From positions 62,001 to 126,000 of the forward strand of contig NZ_LHVH01000007.1 in assembly GCF_001269885.1 (NCBI RefSeq): DNA of 64,000 nt. The letters run 5' to 3'. Of the stretch, positions 55,616 through 64,000 are shown piece after piece. The translations under genes and the position numbers were made by a program. Numbering within the stretch: the stretch's first letter is position 1; the number at the start of each line of letters is the position of its first letter. Under the pieces are notes generated by a model. That model had not been told where the DNA came from. It made no database searches and saw only the letters and a list, made by a program, of their open reading frames with translations. This DNA is from Pseudomonas kilonensis. GTDB taxonomy: Bacteria; Pseudomonadota; Gammaproteobacteria; Pseudomonadales; Pseudomonadaceae.

Positions 55616-56676
55616 CGCTCGGCATGTTGACGCAGGGCCCACTCCACGTGCTCGCGCACCAGCTCTGACGGATAGTTGCGCCGTGCCTCCAGCGCTTGCA
55701 GCACGGGGATTGTTGACGGCGCATTACCCAGGCCCACCGCCAGGTTGCGCAGCCAGCGCTCGTAACCGGCACGGCGCAGCGGTGAACCTTCGGTGCTGCT
55801 GAGAAATTTGTCCTCGTCCCACATGAACAGCTCGGCCAGCCCGGCATTGTCCAGGTTGTGCCGCGGCTTGAAGTCGCTTTCCCCGGACGGTCGGGCGAAG
55901 CGGTTCCATGGACAGACGATCTGGCAGTCATCGCAGCCGAACACCCGGTTGCCGATCAACGGCCGCAGCTCCTCGGGGATGGCGCTTTTCAGCTCGATGG
56001 TCAGGTAGGAAATGCAGCGGCGGGCATCGAGTACGTAGGGCCCGACGAAGGCATTCGTAGGACAGATGTCCAGGCACGCGGTGCATTTTCCGCAATGTTC
56101 GCTGGCGTGGGGCGGGTCCGCCGGCAGCGGCAGGTCGACAAACAGCTCGCTCAGGAAGAAATAGCTGCCGGCCTTGCGGTTCAACACCAGGGTGTTTTTA
56201 CCGATCCAGCCCAGGCCGGCCTGTTCGGCGATGGCTTTTTCCAGGACCGGCGCGCTGTCGACGAAGGCGCGATAACCGAAGGGGCCGATGACCGCCTGAA
56301 TTTTTTCTGCCAATTGCTGCACACGTTTACGGATCAATTTGTGGTAATCGCGGCCCAATGCATAGCGCGAGACGTAGGCTTTCTCCGGTTGGCCGAGCAT
56401 TTGCGCCATGTGCGTATCGCCCGACAGGTAGTCCATGCGCAGGGACACCACCCGCAGCGTACCCGGCACCAGTTCCTCGGGGTGCGAGCGTTTGCTGCCG
56501 TGGGCGCCCATGTAGTCCATTTCGCCGTGGTACCCGGCATCGAGCCAGCGTTGCAGATGTTGCTCATGCTCGGCAAGGTCCAGGCCGCTGATGCCGACCT
56601 GCTGGAAGCCCAGCTCACGGCCCCACTCCTTGATGGATTGGGCGAGGGCGGGGAGGTCTGTGGGAATGGCAGGCAT
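55597..56676 (-). CDS. queG: Epoxyqueuosine reductase
   Basis: QueG reduces epoxyqueuosine in tRNA to queuosine using cobalamin and two Fe4S4 clusters. The ATG at 56676 (MPAIPTDLPALAQSIKEWGR) gives 359 residues; longer frames run into nnrD. Cluster motifs are CGKCTACLDICP and GCDDCQIVCPW. YALGRDYHKLIRKRVQQLA and GWIGKNTLVLNRKAGSYFF are typical. Divergent from nnrD (PA4950-PA4949 in PAO1). Confidence 0.95.
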   Translation of the reverse strand: MPAIPTDLPALAQSIKEWGRELGFQQVGISGLDLAEHEQHLQRWLDAGYHGEMDYMGAHGSKRSHPEELVPGTLRVVSLRMDYLSGDTHMAQMLGQPEKAYVSRYALGRDYHKLIRKRVQQLAEKIQAVIGPFGYRAFVDSAPVLEKAIAEQAGLGWIGKNTLVLNRKAGSYFFLSELFVDLPLPADPPHASEHCGKCTACLDICPTNAFVGPYVLDARRCISYLTIELKSAIPEELRPLIGNRVFGCDDCQIVCPWNRFARPSGESDFKPRHNLDNAGLAELFMWDEDKFLSSTEGSPLRRAGYERWLRNLAVGLGNAPSTIPVLQALEARRNYPSELVREHVEWALRQHAERQTSSL

Positions 56677-56739
56677 GAGGCGAGAGAAACCAGAGCTGAG
56701 ATGCGTATAATTCTGCCAGACATCGGAGCCCGAAGACGC

Positions 56740-58239
56740 ATGCCGCACACTAAAGATGATTTTCCCGACGCGCTGTACAGCGCTGCGCAGGTCCGGGCCC
56801 TCGACGCACAACTGATCGCGGCCGGCACCGCCGGTTTCGAATTGATGCAGCGCGCCGCCCGCGCCACCTGGCGAGCGATGGTTCGGCGCTGGCCTGACGC
56901 CCGCGAGCTGACGGTGCTGGCCGGTCATGGCAACAATGCTGGCGATGGCTACCTGGTCGCGACCCTGGCCCGGCGCGCCGGCTGGTCGGTGCGGGTGCTG
57001 ACCGTGGGCGAACCCCGGCGATTGCAGGGCGACGCCGCCATTGCCCACGCCGAGGCTGTAGCGGTGGGCGTGCCAATGGAACCGTGGTCGGATGCAGCCG
57101 AGTTGCGTGGCGTGTTGCTGGATGCGCTGCTCGGCACGGGGCTGAGTGGCGATGTGCGCGAGCCTTATGTGCAAGCGATCGATACGATCAATGTCAGCGG
57201 CCTGCCGGTCGCGGCGGTGGATATCCCCTCGGGGTTGTGCGCCGACACGGGGCGGGTGCTGGGCACGGCGGTAGCGGCCGACCTGACCGTGACCTTCATT
57301 GGTCTGAAACTGGGCCTGTTTACCGGCGAAGCGGCGGACCGGGTCGGTGAGCTGGTATTCAACGACCTGCACGCCGATCCAGATATTGTTGAAGCGGCAC
57401 CGGCCAGTGCCCGACTGCTCTTACCCCAAAATCTGCCATGCCTGACGCCTCGCGCGGCCACTGCCCACAAAGGCAAGTTCGGTCACGTGCTGTTGATCGG
57501 TGGCGACCGGGGCTTTGGCGGCGCCATCCAGATGAGCGCCGAAAGTGCCCTGCGCTGCGGTGCGGGCATGGTTTCGCTGGCGACCCGCAGCGAGCATGTA
57601 TCCGCCGCGCTGACGCGTTTGCCGGAAGTCATGGTGCAGGGCACCCATTCGGCGAACCAGTTGATGGGCTTGCTCCACCAGGCCAGCGTGCTGGTGGTCG
57701 GTCCAGGCCTGGGCCAGGCCGCCTGGGGGCGTAGCCTGTTGTCGGCGGCGGCCAACGCGTCACTGCCGCAGGTGTGGGATGCCGATGCGCTGAACCTGCT
57801 GAGCAACGGCGATGTCCGTCTGCCTGAGCAGTGTGTCATCACCCCGCACCCGGGCGAGGCGGCGCGATTGTTGGAGATATCCACAGCCCAGGTGCAGGCC
57901 GATCGCCCAGCGGCGGCCCATGCATTGAGCCAGAAATACACCGCCACGGTGATCCTCAAGGGCGCCGGCAGCCTGATTGCCAGCCCGGACGGTCGCCTGG
58001 CGGTTTGCAGCCAGGGCCATCCGGCCATGGCCACGGCGGGCCTGGGGGATGTGCTGGCCGGCGTGGTCGGCGCCTTGCTGGCCCAGGGCATGGAGGGGTT
58101 TGAGGCCGCGTGCCTGGCGGTCTGGCTGCATGCCAATGCCGGTGCTCAGGCCGGTCGCTCGGGCCGGGGATTGGCAGCGACCGATCTGATCCCGGCCATT
58201 CGTCAGTTGTTGGAGGAGCATTCACCGTGTCTGAAGTAA
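56740..58239 (+). CDS. nnrD: Bifunctional NAD(P)HX epimerase/dehydratase
   Basis: Repairs damaged hydrated NAD(P)H. The ATG at 56740 (MPHTKDDFPDALYSAAQVRA) gives 499 residues; an ATG at 56701 is also in frame. The N-terminal epimerase (YjeF_N) has VLAGHGNNAGDGYLVATLAR. The C-terminal ADP-dependent dehydratase has LLIGGDRGFGGAIQMSAESA, ITPHPGEAARLL and ATAGLGDVLAGVVGALL. It opens the nnrD-tsaE-amiB-mutL-miaA-hfq-hflX operon and overlaps tsaE by 13 bp. A TATAAT lies at 56706. Confidence 0.93.
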   Translation: MPHTKDDFPDALYSAAQVRALDAQLIAAGTAGFELMQRAARATWRAMVRRWPDARELTVLAGHGNNAGDGYLVATLARRAGWSVRVLTVGEPRRLQGDAAIAHAEAVAVGVPMEPWSDAAELRGVLLDALLGTGLSGDVREPYVQAIDTINVSGLPVAAVDIPSGLCADTGRVLGTAVAADLTVTFIGLKLGLFTGEAADRVGELVFNDLHADPDIVEAAPASARLLLPQNLPCLTPRAATAHKGKFGHVLLIGGDRGFGGAIQMSAESALRCGAGMVSLATRSEHVSAALTRLPEVMVQGTHSANQLMGLLHQASVLVVGPGLGQAAWGRSLLSAAANASLPQVWDADALNLLSNGDVRLPEQCVITPHPGEAARLLEISTAQVQADRPAAAHALSQKYTATVILKGAGSLIASPDGRLAVCSQGHPAMATAGLGDVLAGVVGALLAQGMEGFEAACLAVWLHANAGAQAGRSGRGLAATDLIPAIRQLLEEHSPCLK

Positions 58240-58694
58240 CCCTGTACGTGGCGGACGAACAAGCCATGACACAATTTGGCGCCCGCATCGCGCAGGTCAC
58301 CGCCGGCCACGGCCTGATTTTTCTCGAAGGCGATCTCGGCGCGGGGAAAACCACCCTGTCGCGTGGCATCATTCGCGGCCTCGGGCACGTCGGCTCCGTC
58401 AAGAGCCCCACGTTCACCCTGGTCGAGCCCTATGAGATTGGCGACATTCGCGCCTTCCATTTCGACCTGTATCGACTGGTGGATCCTGAAGAGCTGGAGT
58501 TCCTCGGTATCCGCGATTATTTCGAAGATGACGCCTTGTGCCTGATCGAATGGCCCCAGAAGGGTGCAGGCTTTTTGCCAAAGCCCGACCTGACCATTAC
58601 CATTGGCGCGCAGAACGGCGGGCGTTCGTTGAAACTGACGCCGCAAGGCTCGCGTGGCGAGTCGTGGTGTGCCGCTTTGGCATTGGAAAACTAA
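58227..58694 (+). CDS. tsaE: tRNA t6A biosynthesis ATPase
   Basis: TsaE is the ATPase of the TsaBDE complex that makes t6A37 in tRNAs. GTG 58227 (SEVTLYVADEQAMTQFGARI) with GGAGG upstream gives 155 residues. The P-loop is LEGDLGAGKTTLSRGI, and SPTFTLVEPYE and YRLVDPEELEFLG follow. Its start lies within nnrD, and amiB begins a few bases after its stop. Confidence 0.94.
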   Translation: MSEVTLYVADEQAMTQFGARIAQVTAGHGLIFLEGDLGAGKTTLSRGIIRGLGHVGSVKSPTFTLVEPYEIGDIRAFHFDLYRLVDPEELEFLGIRDYFEDDALCLIEWPQKGAGFLPKPDLTITIGAQNGGRSLKLTPQGSRGESWCAALALEN

Positions 58695-58712
58695 TTGATG
58701 ATGGGGTTTGGT

Positions 58713-60128
58713 ATGCGCTTTCGCGCGGTGGTTGCTGTCGTAGGACTGTTGCTTACGGCACTGGCCGTCGATGCTGTGGCCGAGACAAAGGTCAACAGCG
58801 TTCGCCTCTGGCGGGCGCCGGACAACACACGGCTGGTGTTTGACCTGACGGGCCCGGTGCAGCACAGCGTATTCACCCTGACCGCCCCGGATCGCCTGGT
58901 GATCGACATCAATGGGGCGTCCCTGGGCGCGCCGTTGAACGTAGCGACCGCCAACACGCCGATTACCGCGATGCGCTCGGCCCAGCGTACGCCGACCGAC
59001 CTGCGGGTGGTCATCGACCTGAAAAAAGCCGTGACCCCGAAAAGCTTCACCCTGGCCCCCAACGCCCAGTACGGCAACCGGCTGGTGGTGGACCTGTTCG
59101 ACAACCCGGCCGATGCGGCGCCACCTGCGCCGCCGCCGACCAATGTCGCCACGCTGCCAGCGGTGCCTGTGGCCCCGCCCGAGCCTGCCCTCAAGCTGCC
59201 ACCGGCCCCGGCCGGCAAGCGCGACATCATCGTGGTGATCGACGCCGGTCACGGCGGTGAAGACCCGGGCGCCTCGGGCTCGCGCGGGCAGCGTGAAAAA
59301 GACGTGGTGCTGTCCATCGCCCGTGAATTGCAGCGCCAGGTCAACGGCATGAAGGGCTTCCGCGCCGAACTGACCCGTACCGGTGACTATTTCATCCCCT
59401 TGCGCGGACGTACCGAAATCGCCCGCAAGAAAGGCGCCGACCTGTTCGTCTCCATCCACGCCGACGCCGCGCCTTCGGCGGCGGCGTTCGGGGCCTCGGT
59501 GTTTGCCCTGTCCGACCGCGGTGCCACGTCCGAGACCGCCCGTTGGCTGGCCGACAGTGAAAACCGTTCCGACCTGATCGGCGGTGCCGGCAACGTCAGC
59601 CTTGATGACAAGGACCGGATGCTCGCTGGCGTATTGCTCGATTTGTCGATGACGGCCTCGTTGACCTCCAGCCTGAACGTCGGCCAGAAAGTCCTGAGCA
59701 ACATCGGTCGCGTCACGCCGCTGCACAAGCAGCGCGTCGAGCAGGCCGGGTTCATGGTGCTCAAATCGCCGGATATCCCGTCGATCCTGGTGGAAACCGG
59801 CTTCATCTCCAACGCCAACGAGGCGTCCAAGCTGTCGTCCTCCAGTCATCAGCAGGCCCTGGCCCGTTCCATCAGCAGTGGCGTGCGGCAGTTCTTCCAG
59901 CAGAACCCACCGCCAGGCACCTACATTGCCTGGCTGCGCGACTCCGGCAAGATCGCCCAGGGGCCAAGGGACCATCGGGTCAATCCCGGCGAAACCCTGG
60001 CGATGATCGCCGTGCGTTACCAGGTGTCGCCCGCGACCTTGCGCAGCGCCAACAACCTCAAGAGCGATGAGCTCAAGATCGGCCAGACCCTGACCATTCC
60101 CGGCAATGACGTGGCGGTCCAGCAATGA
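58713..60128 (+). CDS. amiB: N-acetylmuramoyl-L-alanine amidase
   Basis: AmiB cuts septal peptidoglycan in the periplasm. The signal peptide [20 protein letters not shown] fits the ATG at 58713; ATGs at 58698 and 58701 are alternatives. An AMIN targeting domain (about residues 27-125) is followed by a Pro-rich linker, the Amidase_3 domain with [20 protein letters not shown] and [10 protein letters not shown], and a C-terminal LysM domain ([20 protein letters not shown]). Zinc-binding His and Glu are present. Overlaps mutL by 4 bp. Confidence 0.93.
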   Translation: MRFRAVVAVVGLLLTALAVDAVAETKVNSVRLWRAPDNTRLVFDLTGPVQHSVFTLTAPDRLVIDINGASLGAPLNVATANTPITAMRSAQRTPTDLRVVIDLKKAVTPKSFTLAPNAQYGNRLVVDLFDNPADAAPPAPPPTNVATLPAVPVAPPEPALKLPPAPAGKRDIIVVIDAGHGGEDPGASGSRGQREKDVVLSIARELQRQVNGMKGFRAELTRTGDYFIPLRGRTEIARKKGADLFVSIHADAAPSAAAFGASVFALSDRGATSETARWLADSENRSDLIGGAGNVSLDDKDRMLAGVLLDLSMTASLTSSLNVGQKVLSNIGRVTPLHKQRVEQAGFMVLKSPDIPSILVETGFISNANEASKLSSSSHQQALARSISSGVRQFFQQNPPPGTYIAWLRDSGKIAQGPRDHRVNPGETLAMIAVRYQVSPATLRSANNLKSDELKIGQTLTIPGNDVAVQQ

Positions 60129-62038
60129 GTGACGAAGTGATCGGCAGCAACGCTCGCATCGAACTGCTCAGCCCCCGGCTGGCGAACCAGATCGCCGCCG
60201 GTGAAGTGGTCGAGCGCCCGGCGTCGGTCATCAAGGAGTTGCTGGAAAACAGCCTTGATTCCGGAGCCAAGCGCATCGATGTGGATGTCGAGCAGGGCGG
60301 CGTCAAGCTGCTGCGGGTGCGCGATGACGGTGGCGGTATTTCTTCCGACGACCTGCCGCTGGCCCTGGCACGTCACGCCACCAGCAAGATCCGCGACCTG
60401 GAAGACCTCGAGCGGGTCATGAGCCTGGGGTTTCGGGGCGAAGCGCTGGCGTCCATCAGTTCGGTGTCGCGCCTGACCCTCACTTCCCGCACCCGCGACG
60501 CCGAGCAGGCCTGGCAGGTCGAGACCGAGGGCCGGGACATGGCCTCTCGCGTGCAGCCTGCGGCCCATCCGGTGGGCACCTCGGTGGAAGTGCGCGACTT
60601 GTTCTTCAATACCCCGGCCCGGCGCAAGTTTCTCAAGGCCGAGAAGACTGAATTCGATCACCTGCAAGAAGTCATCAAGCGCCTGGCCCTGGCGCGTTTT
60701 GACGTGGCGTTCCATTTGCGCCACAACGGCAAGACCATCCTCAGCCTGCACGAGGCCCACGATGATGCGGCCCGCGCCCGGCGTGTCGGCGCGGTGTGCG
60801 GCGCGGGTTTCCTGGAGCAGGCCTTGCCCATCGAGGTGGAGCGCAATGGCCTGCACCTGTGGGGTTGGGTCGGCTTGCCGACGTTTTCCCGCAGCCAGGC
60901 GGACTTGCAGTATTTCTACGTGAACGGTCGTGCAGTGCGCGACAAACTGGTGGCCCACGCGGTGCGCCAGGCGTATCGCGATGTGCTGTTCAATGGCCGA
61001 CATCCGACCTTCGTGCTGTTTTTCGAAGTCGATCCGGCCGTGGTGGACGTCAACGTGCACCCGACCAAGCATGAGGTGCGTTTCCGCGACGGGCGCATGG
61101 TCCACGATTTCCTCTACGGCACCTTGCACCGTGCCTTGGGCGATGTGCGTCCGGAAGATCAACTGGCGGCACCGGCGGCGGTGGGCGGCATGGTCCGGCC
61201 AACGGGGTTGGACGCTGGCGAATTCGGGCCTCAGGGTGAAATGCGCCTGGCGGCCAATGCCCTGCTGGAGCAGCCCCAGCCTCAGCCGAGCTACAACACG
61301 GCCGGCAGCGGTGCCGGCAGCGGCTATCAATATCAATACAGCCCGCGCCCGCAATCCAACGTGCCGGCAGGCGAGGCCCAGGCGGCCTATCGCGAGTTCT
61401 TCAAACCCTTGCCGGAAGCCGGAGCGGCGGCGATGCCCGACGGCCAGGGCGATATCCCGCCGCTGGGCTATGCCCTGGCGCAACTCAAAGGCATTTATAT
61501 CCTCTCGGAAAATGCCCAGGGCCTGGTCCTGGTGGACATGCACGCCGCCCATGAGCGGATCATGTACGAGCGGCTGAAAATCGCCATGGCCAGCGAAGGC
61601 TTGAGCGGCCAGCCGTTGTTGGTGCCCGAGTCCCTGGCCGTCAGCCAGCGCGAAGCCGATTGCGCCGAAGAACATGTGGCCTGGTTCCAGCGCCTGGGCT
61701 TCGAATTGCAGCGCCTGGGCCCGGAAACCCTGGCGATCCGCCAGATCCCGGCCCTGTTGAAACAGGCCGAGGCCAATCGCCTGGTCAGCGACGTGCTGGC
61801 GGACTTGATGGAGTACGGCACCAGCGACCGCATCCAGGCGCACCTGAACGAACTGCTCGGCACCATGGCCTGCCACGGCGCAATCCGCGCCAACCGGCGC
61901 CTGGCCCTGCCGGAAATGAACGGCCTGCTGCGGGACATGGAAAACACCGAACGCAGCGGCCAATGCAACCATGGCCGGCCGACCTGGACCCAACTGGGTC
62001 TGGACGACCTGGACAAACTGTTCCTGCGCGGTCGTTGA
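60125..62038 (+). CDS. mutL: DNA mismatch repair protein
   Basis: MutL couples mismatch recognition to strand removal. The 637-residue protein has the GHKL ATPase motifs [39 protein letters not shown] and [16 protein letters not shown]. The C-terminal domain has [15 protein letters not shown], matching the metal-dependent endonuclease motif, and QCNHGRPTW. Pseudomonas lacks MutH, so this nicking motif is expected to act. The linker near residues 345-440 is Pro/Gln-rich. Overlaps miaA by TGATG. Confidence 0.96.
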   Translation: MSDEVIGSNARIELLSPRLANQIAAGEVVERPASVIKELLENSLDSGAKRIDVDVEQGGVKLLRVRDDGGGISSDDLPLALARHATSKIRDLEDLERVMSLGFRGEALASISSVSRLTLTSRTRDAEQAWQVETEGRDMASRVQPAAHPVGTSVEVRDLFFNTPARRKFLKAEKTEFDHLQEVIKRLALARFDVAFHLRHNGKTILSLHEAHDDAARARRVGAVCGAGFLEQALPIEVERNGLHLWGWVGLPTFSRSQADLQYFYVNGRAVRDKLVAHAVRQAYRDVLFNGRHPTFVLFFEVDPAVVDVNVHPTKHEVRFRDGRMVHDFLYGTLHRALGDVRPEDQLAAPAAVGGMVRPTGLDAGEFGPQGEMRLAANALLEQPQPQPSYNTAGSGAGSGYQYQYSPRPQSNVPAGEAQAAYREFFKPLPEAGAAAMPDGQGDIPPLGYALAQLKGIYILSENAQGLVLVDMHAAHERIMYERLKIAMASEGLSGQPLLVPESLAVSQREADCAEEHVAWFQRLGFELQRLGPETLAIRQIPALLKQAEANRLVSDVLADLMEYGTSDRIQAHLNELLGTMACHGAIRANRRLALPEMNGLLRDMENTERSGQCNHGRPTWTQLGLDDLDKLFLRGR

Positions 62039-63009
62039 TGAGCCAGTTACCCCCCGCGATTTTCCTGATGGGACCGACCGCTGCCGGCAAGACCGACCTG
62101 GCCATCGAATTGACCAAAGTCCTGCCCTGCGAGTTGATCAGCGTCGATTCGGCCCTGGTCTACCGGGGCATGGACATCGGCACCGCCAAGCCGTCGAAAG
62201 AACTGCTGGCCGAATTTCCCCATCGCCTGATCGACATCCTCGACCCGGCCGAGGCTTATTCGGCGGCCGATTTCCGTCGTGACGCGCTCCAGGCCATGGC
62301 CGAGATCACGGCGCGGGGCAAGATCCCGCTGCTGGTGGGCGGCACGATGCTGTATTACAAGGCTTTGGTCGACGGGCTGGCGGACATGCCGGCGGCCGAT
62401 CCCGAGGTGCGCGCGCAGATCGAAGAAGAGGCCGCGCGCCTTGGCTGGCAAGCCCTGCACGAGCAATTGGCGATCATCGATCCGGAATCGGCGGCGCGTA
62501 TTCACCCCAATGACCCGCAGCGACTCAGTCGGGCCCTGGAGGTTTATCGGGTCAGCGGCCAGAGCATGACCGCCCTGCGCCAGCGACAATCTGCGCAAAG
62601 TACTGAAGCAGCCGCTTCGGGACTGCAACAATTGCCCTATACTGTCGCGAATCTGGCCATCGCTCCGGCGAACCGGCAAGTGCTGCATCGGCGAATTGAA
62701 CAAAGATTCACATTAATGTTGGAACAGGGGTTCATAGACGAGGTCGTAGCCCTGCGTGAGCGAAGTGACCTGCATGCCGGGTTGCCGTCTATACGTGCGG
62801 TAGGTTATCGACAAGTCTGGGATTACCTGGACGGCAAGCTGACGTCAGCCGAGATGCAGGAGCGTGGGATCATAGCCACGCGCCAATTGGCGAAACGCCA
62901 GTTCACCTGGCTGCGCAGCTGGACTGACTTGCATTGGCTCGACAGTCTCGATTGCGACAATCTGCCACGCGCCTTGAAATACCTTGGGACCATCTCCATA
63001 TTGAGCTGA
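62038..63009 (+). CDS. miaA: tRNA dimethylallyltransferase
   Basis: MiaA adds the isopentenyl group to A37 of UNN-reading tRNAs. The ATG at 62038 overlaps the mutL stop by one base and gives 323 residues. The P-loop is [15 protein letters not shown], and [33 protein letters not shown] and [16 protein letters not shown] are conserved. miaA-hfq-hflX order is shared with E. coli and PAO1. Confidence 0.95.
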   Translation: MSQLPPAIFLMGPTAAGKTDLAIELTKVLPCELISVDSALVYRGMDIGTAKPSKELLAEFPHRLIDILDPAEAYSAADFRRDALQAMAEITARGKIPLLVGGTMLYYKALVDGLADMPAADPEVRAQIEEEAARLGWQALHEQLAIIDPESAARIHPNDPQRLSRALEVYRVSGQSMTALRQRQSAQSTEAAASGLQQLPYTVANLAIAPANRQVLHRRIEQRFTLMLEQGFIDEVVALRERSDLHAGLPSIRAVGYRQVWDYLDGKLTSAEMQERGIIATRQLAKRQFTWLRSWTDLHWLDSLDCDNLPRALKYLGTISILS

Positions 63010-63100
63010 GTCCTTGCAATTGCCGTCTATCCTTGGGGGTGTGACGGCCCAAGCCATCTGATTCCGATTTTTATTATTGATCCTTAAAGGAGTGCGGCAC

Positions 63101-63361
63101 ATGTCAAAAGGGCATTCGCTACAAGACCCTTACTTGAACACTTTACGTAAAGAGAAAGTTGGGGTGTCCATCTATCTGGTCAACGGGATCAAACTGCAAG
63201 GCACGATCGAGTCTTTCGACCAGTTCGTCATCCTTCTGAAAAACACCGTCAGCCAAATGGTCTACAAGCACGCGATCTCGACAGTCGTGCCAGTTCGTCC
63301 AATTCGTCTGCCTAGTGCAACCGAATCCGAAGGCGGTGACGCTGAACCGGGTAACGCCTGA
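63101..63361 (+). CDS. hfq: RNA chaperone Hfq
   Basis: Hfq binds small RNAs and A-rich mRNA leaders, and works with Crc in Pseudomonas carbon control. ATG 63101 with AAAGGAG upstream gives 86 residues. The Sm1 motif [18 protein letters not shown] and Sm2 motif [13 protein letters not shown] are intact. The C-terminus is short and acidic. The 91-bp gap after miaA may hold its own promoter, but none is clear. Confidence 0.97.
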   Translation: MSKGHSLQDPYLNTLRKEKVGVSIYLVNGIKLQGTIESFDQFVILLKNTVSQMVYKHAISTVVPVRPIRLPSATESEGGDAEPGNA

Positions 63362-63373
63362 TAGGAGCCTCCT

Positions 63374-64000
63374 TTGTTCTTTGAGCGCCACGGTGGTGGT
63401 GAACGGGCCATTCTCGTTCACTTGGATGGACAGGACCCTGAGGCGCGCGAAGATCCGCAGGAGTTTCAGGAATTGGCACTTTCGGCCGGCGCCGAGACCG
63501 TCGCGTTTTTCAACGTGCCGCGTCATCGGCCAACCGCCAAGTTCCTGATCGGCAGTGGCAAGGTCGAGGAGTTGCGCGACCTGGTCAAGGCCGAACAGGT
63601 CGATCTGGTGATTTTCAATCACATCCTCACGCCCAGTCAGGAGCGTAACCTCGAACGTGTCTTCGAGTGTCGCGTGATCGACCGTACGGGGCTGATCCTC
63701 GATATTTTCGCCCAACGTGCCCGCACCCATGAAGGCAAGCTCCAGGTCGAACTGGCCCAGCTTGAACACATGAGTACGCGCCTGGTTCGCGGCTGGACTC
63801 ACCTTGAGCGGCAAAAAGGCGGTATTGGCCTGCGCGGCCCGGGTGAAACCCAGCTGGAAACCGACCGGCGCCTGTTGCGGGTGCGCCTGCGCCAGATCAA
63901 GGGGCGGCTGGAAAAGGTCCGCAGCCAGCGCGAGCAGTCGCGACGCGGCCGCAAACGGGCAGATATCCCGACGGTTTCACTGGTGGGTTATACCAACGCC
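63374..64000 (+). CDS. hflX: Ribosome-splitting GTPase HflX (3' end outside window)
   Basis: HflX is a GTPase that separates stalled 70S ribosomes. The start is TTG 63374 (FFERHGGGERAILVHLDGQD), with AGGAG at 63363-63367. Only 209 codons are visible. The N-terminal HflX domain has RPTAKFLIGSGKVEELRDLV, RTGLILDIFAQRARTHEGKL and RGPGETQLETDRRLL; the GTPase P-loop region just begins (SLVGYTNA) at the window edge. Short gap from hfq. Confidence 0.94.
   Translation, partial: MFFERHGGGERAILVHLDGQDPEAREDPQEFQELALSAGAETVAFFNVPRHRPTAKFLIGSGKVEELRDLVKAEQVDLVIFNHILTPSQERNLERVFECRVIDRTGLILDIFAQRARTHEGKLQVELAQLEHMSTRLVRGWTHLERQKGGIGLRGPGETQLETDRRLLRVRLRQIKGRLEKVRSQREQSRRGRKRADIPTVSLVGYTNA

Overview
The window is a chromosomal segment of a Pseudomonas, most likely from the P. 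fluorescens group. Three things support this: high GC content, gene order that follows the P. aeruginosa PAO1 chromosome from roughly PA5012 (waaF) down to PA4943 (hflX), and abundant GTGGGAGC...GCTCGCGA REP/REPIN repeats of the fluorescens-group type. I see no tRNA, rRNA, insertion sequence, prophage or CRISPR array. Gene identities come from reading motifs and recalling synteny; no database search was run.

Region 1 (1-19.3 kb) is the LPS core cluster. It runs waaF (partial)-waaC-waaG-waaP-wapP, then a 31-codon mini-ORF where a third kinase gene sits in PAO1, then a double-kinase protein, a NodU-type carbamoyltransferase and a WapH-like glycosyltransferase. Next come a putative glycan enzyme with an 11-codon coupled leader, ssg, another GT4 glycosyltransferase, a reverse-strand kinase-fold protein with a degenerate catalytic loop, waaL (O-antigen ligase), msbA, cysC, hldE and an unassigned glycosyltransferase-like gene. 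Together they build, phosphorylate, carbamoylate, cap and flip the lipid A-core.

Region 2 (19.3-26.7 kb) holds a conserved hypothetical, an aldo/keto reductase, an FAD oxidoreductase, an SMR efflux gene divergent from a LysR regulator with a repeated operator-like motif, waaA (Kdo transferase) and a TolC-like outer-membrane factor. Region 3 (26.8-33.4 kb) has a TPP riboswitch, thiC, a CytX-like permease, a DUF3298 lipoprotein, nudF, a DUF1249 gene and cpdA.

Region 4 (33.4-34.6 kb) is the oddest part. A DUF6124 gene lies between two 177-bp inverted copies of a composite REP block, about 90% identical by eye. Region 5 (34.6-42.4 kb) is yqiA-parE-(phytase-like esterase)-(retropepsin-like protease)-parC, a PqiC-type lipoprotein and a DUF3224 gene.

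Region 6 (42.5-54.8 kb) carries a HAMP membrane protein divergent from serB, a PA4958-like protein, psd, rhdA, an HDOD protein divergent from motAB (with a good sigma-28 promoter), rsgA divergent from orn. PAO1 fimX is missing from its usual place. Region 7 (55-64 kb) holds a TRIC-type channel gene, queG divergent from nnrD, and the tightly packed conserved operon nnrD-tsaE-amiB-mutL-miaA-hfq-hflX (last gene cut by the window edge). REPINs punctuate most intergenic gaps from 22 kb onward.
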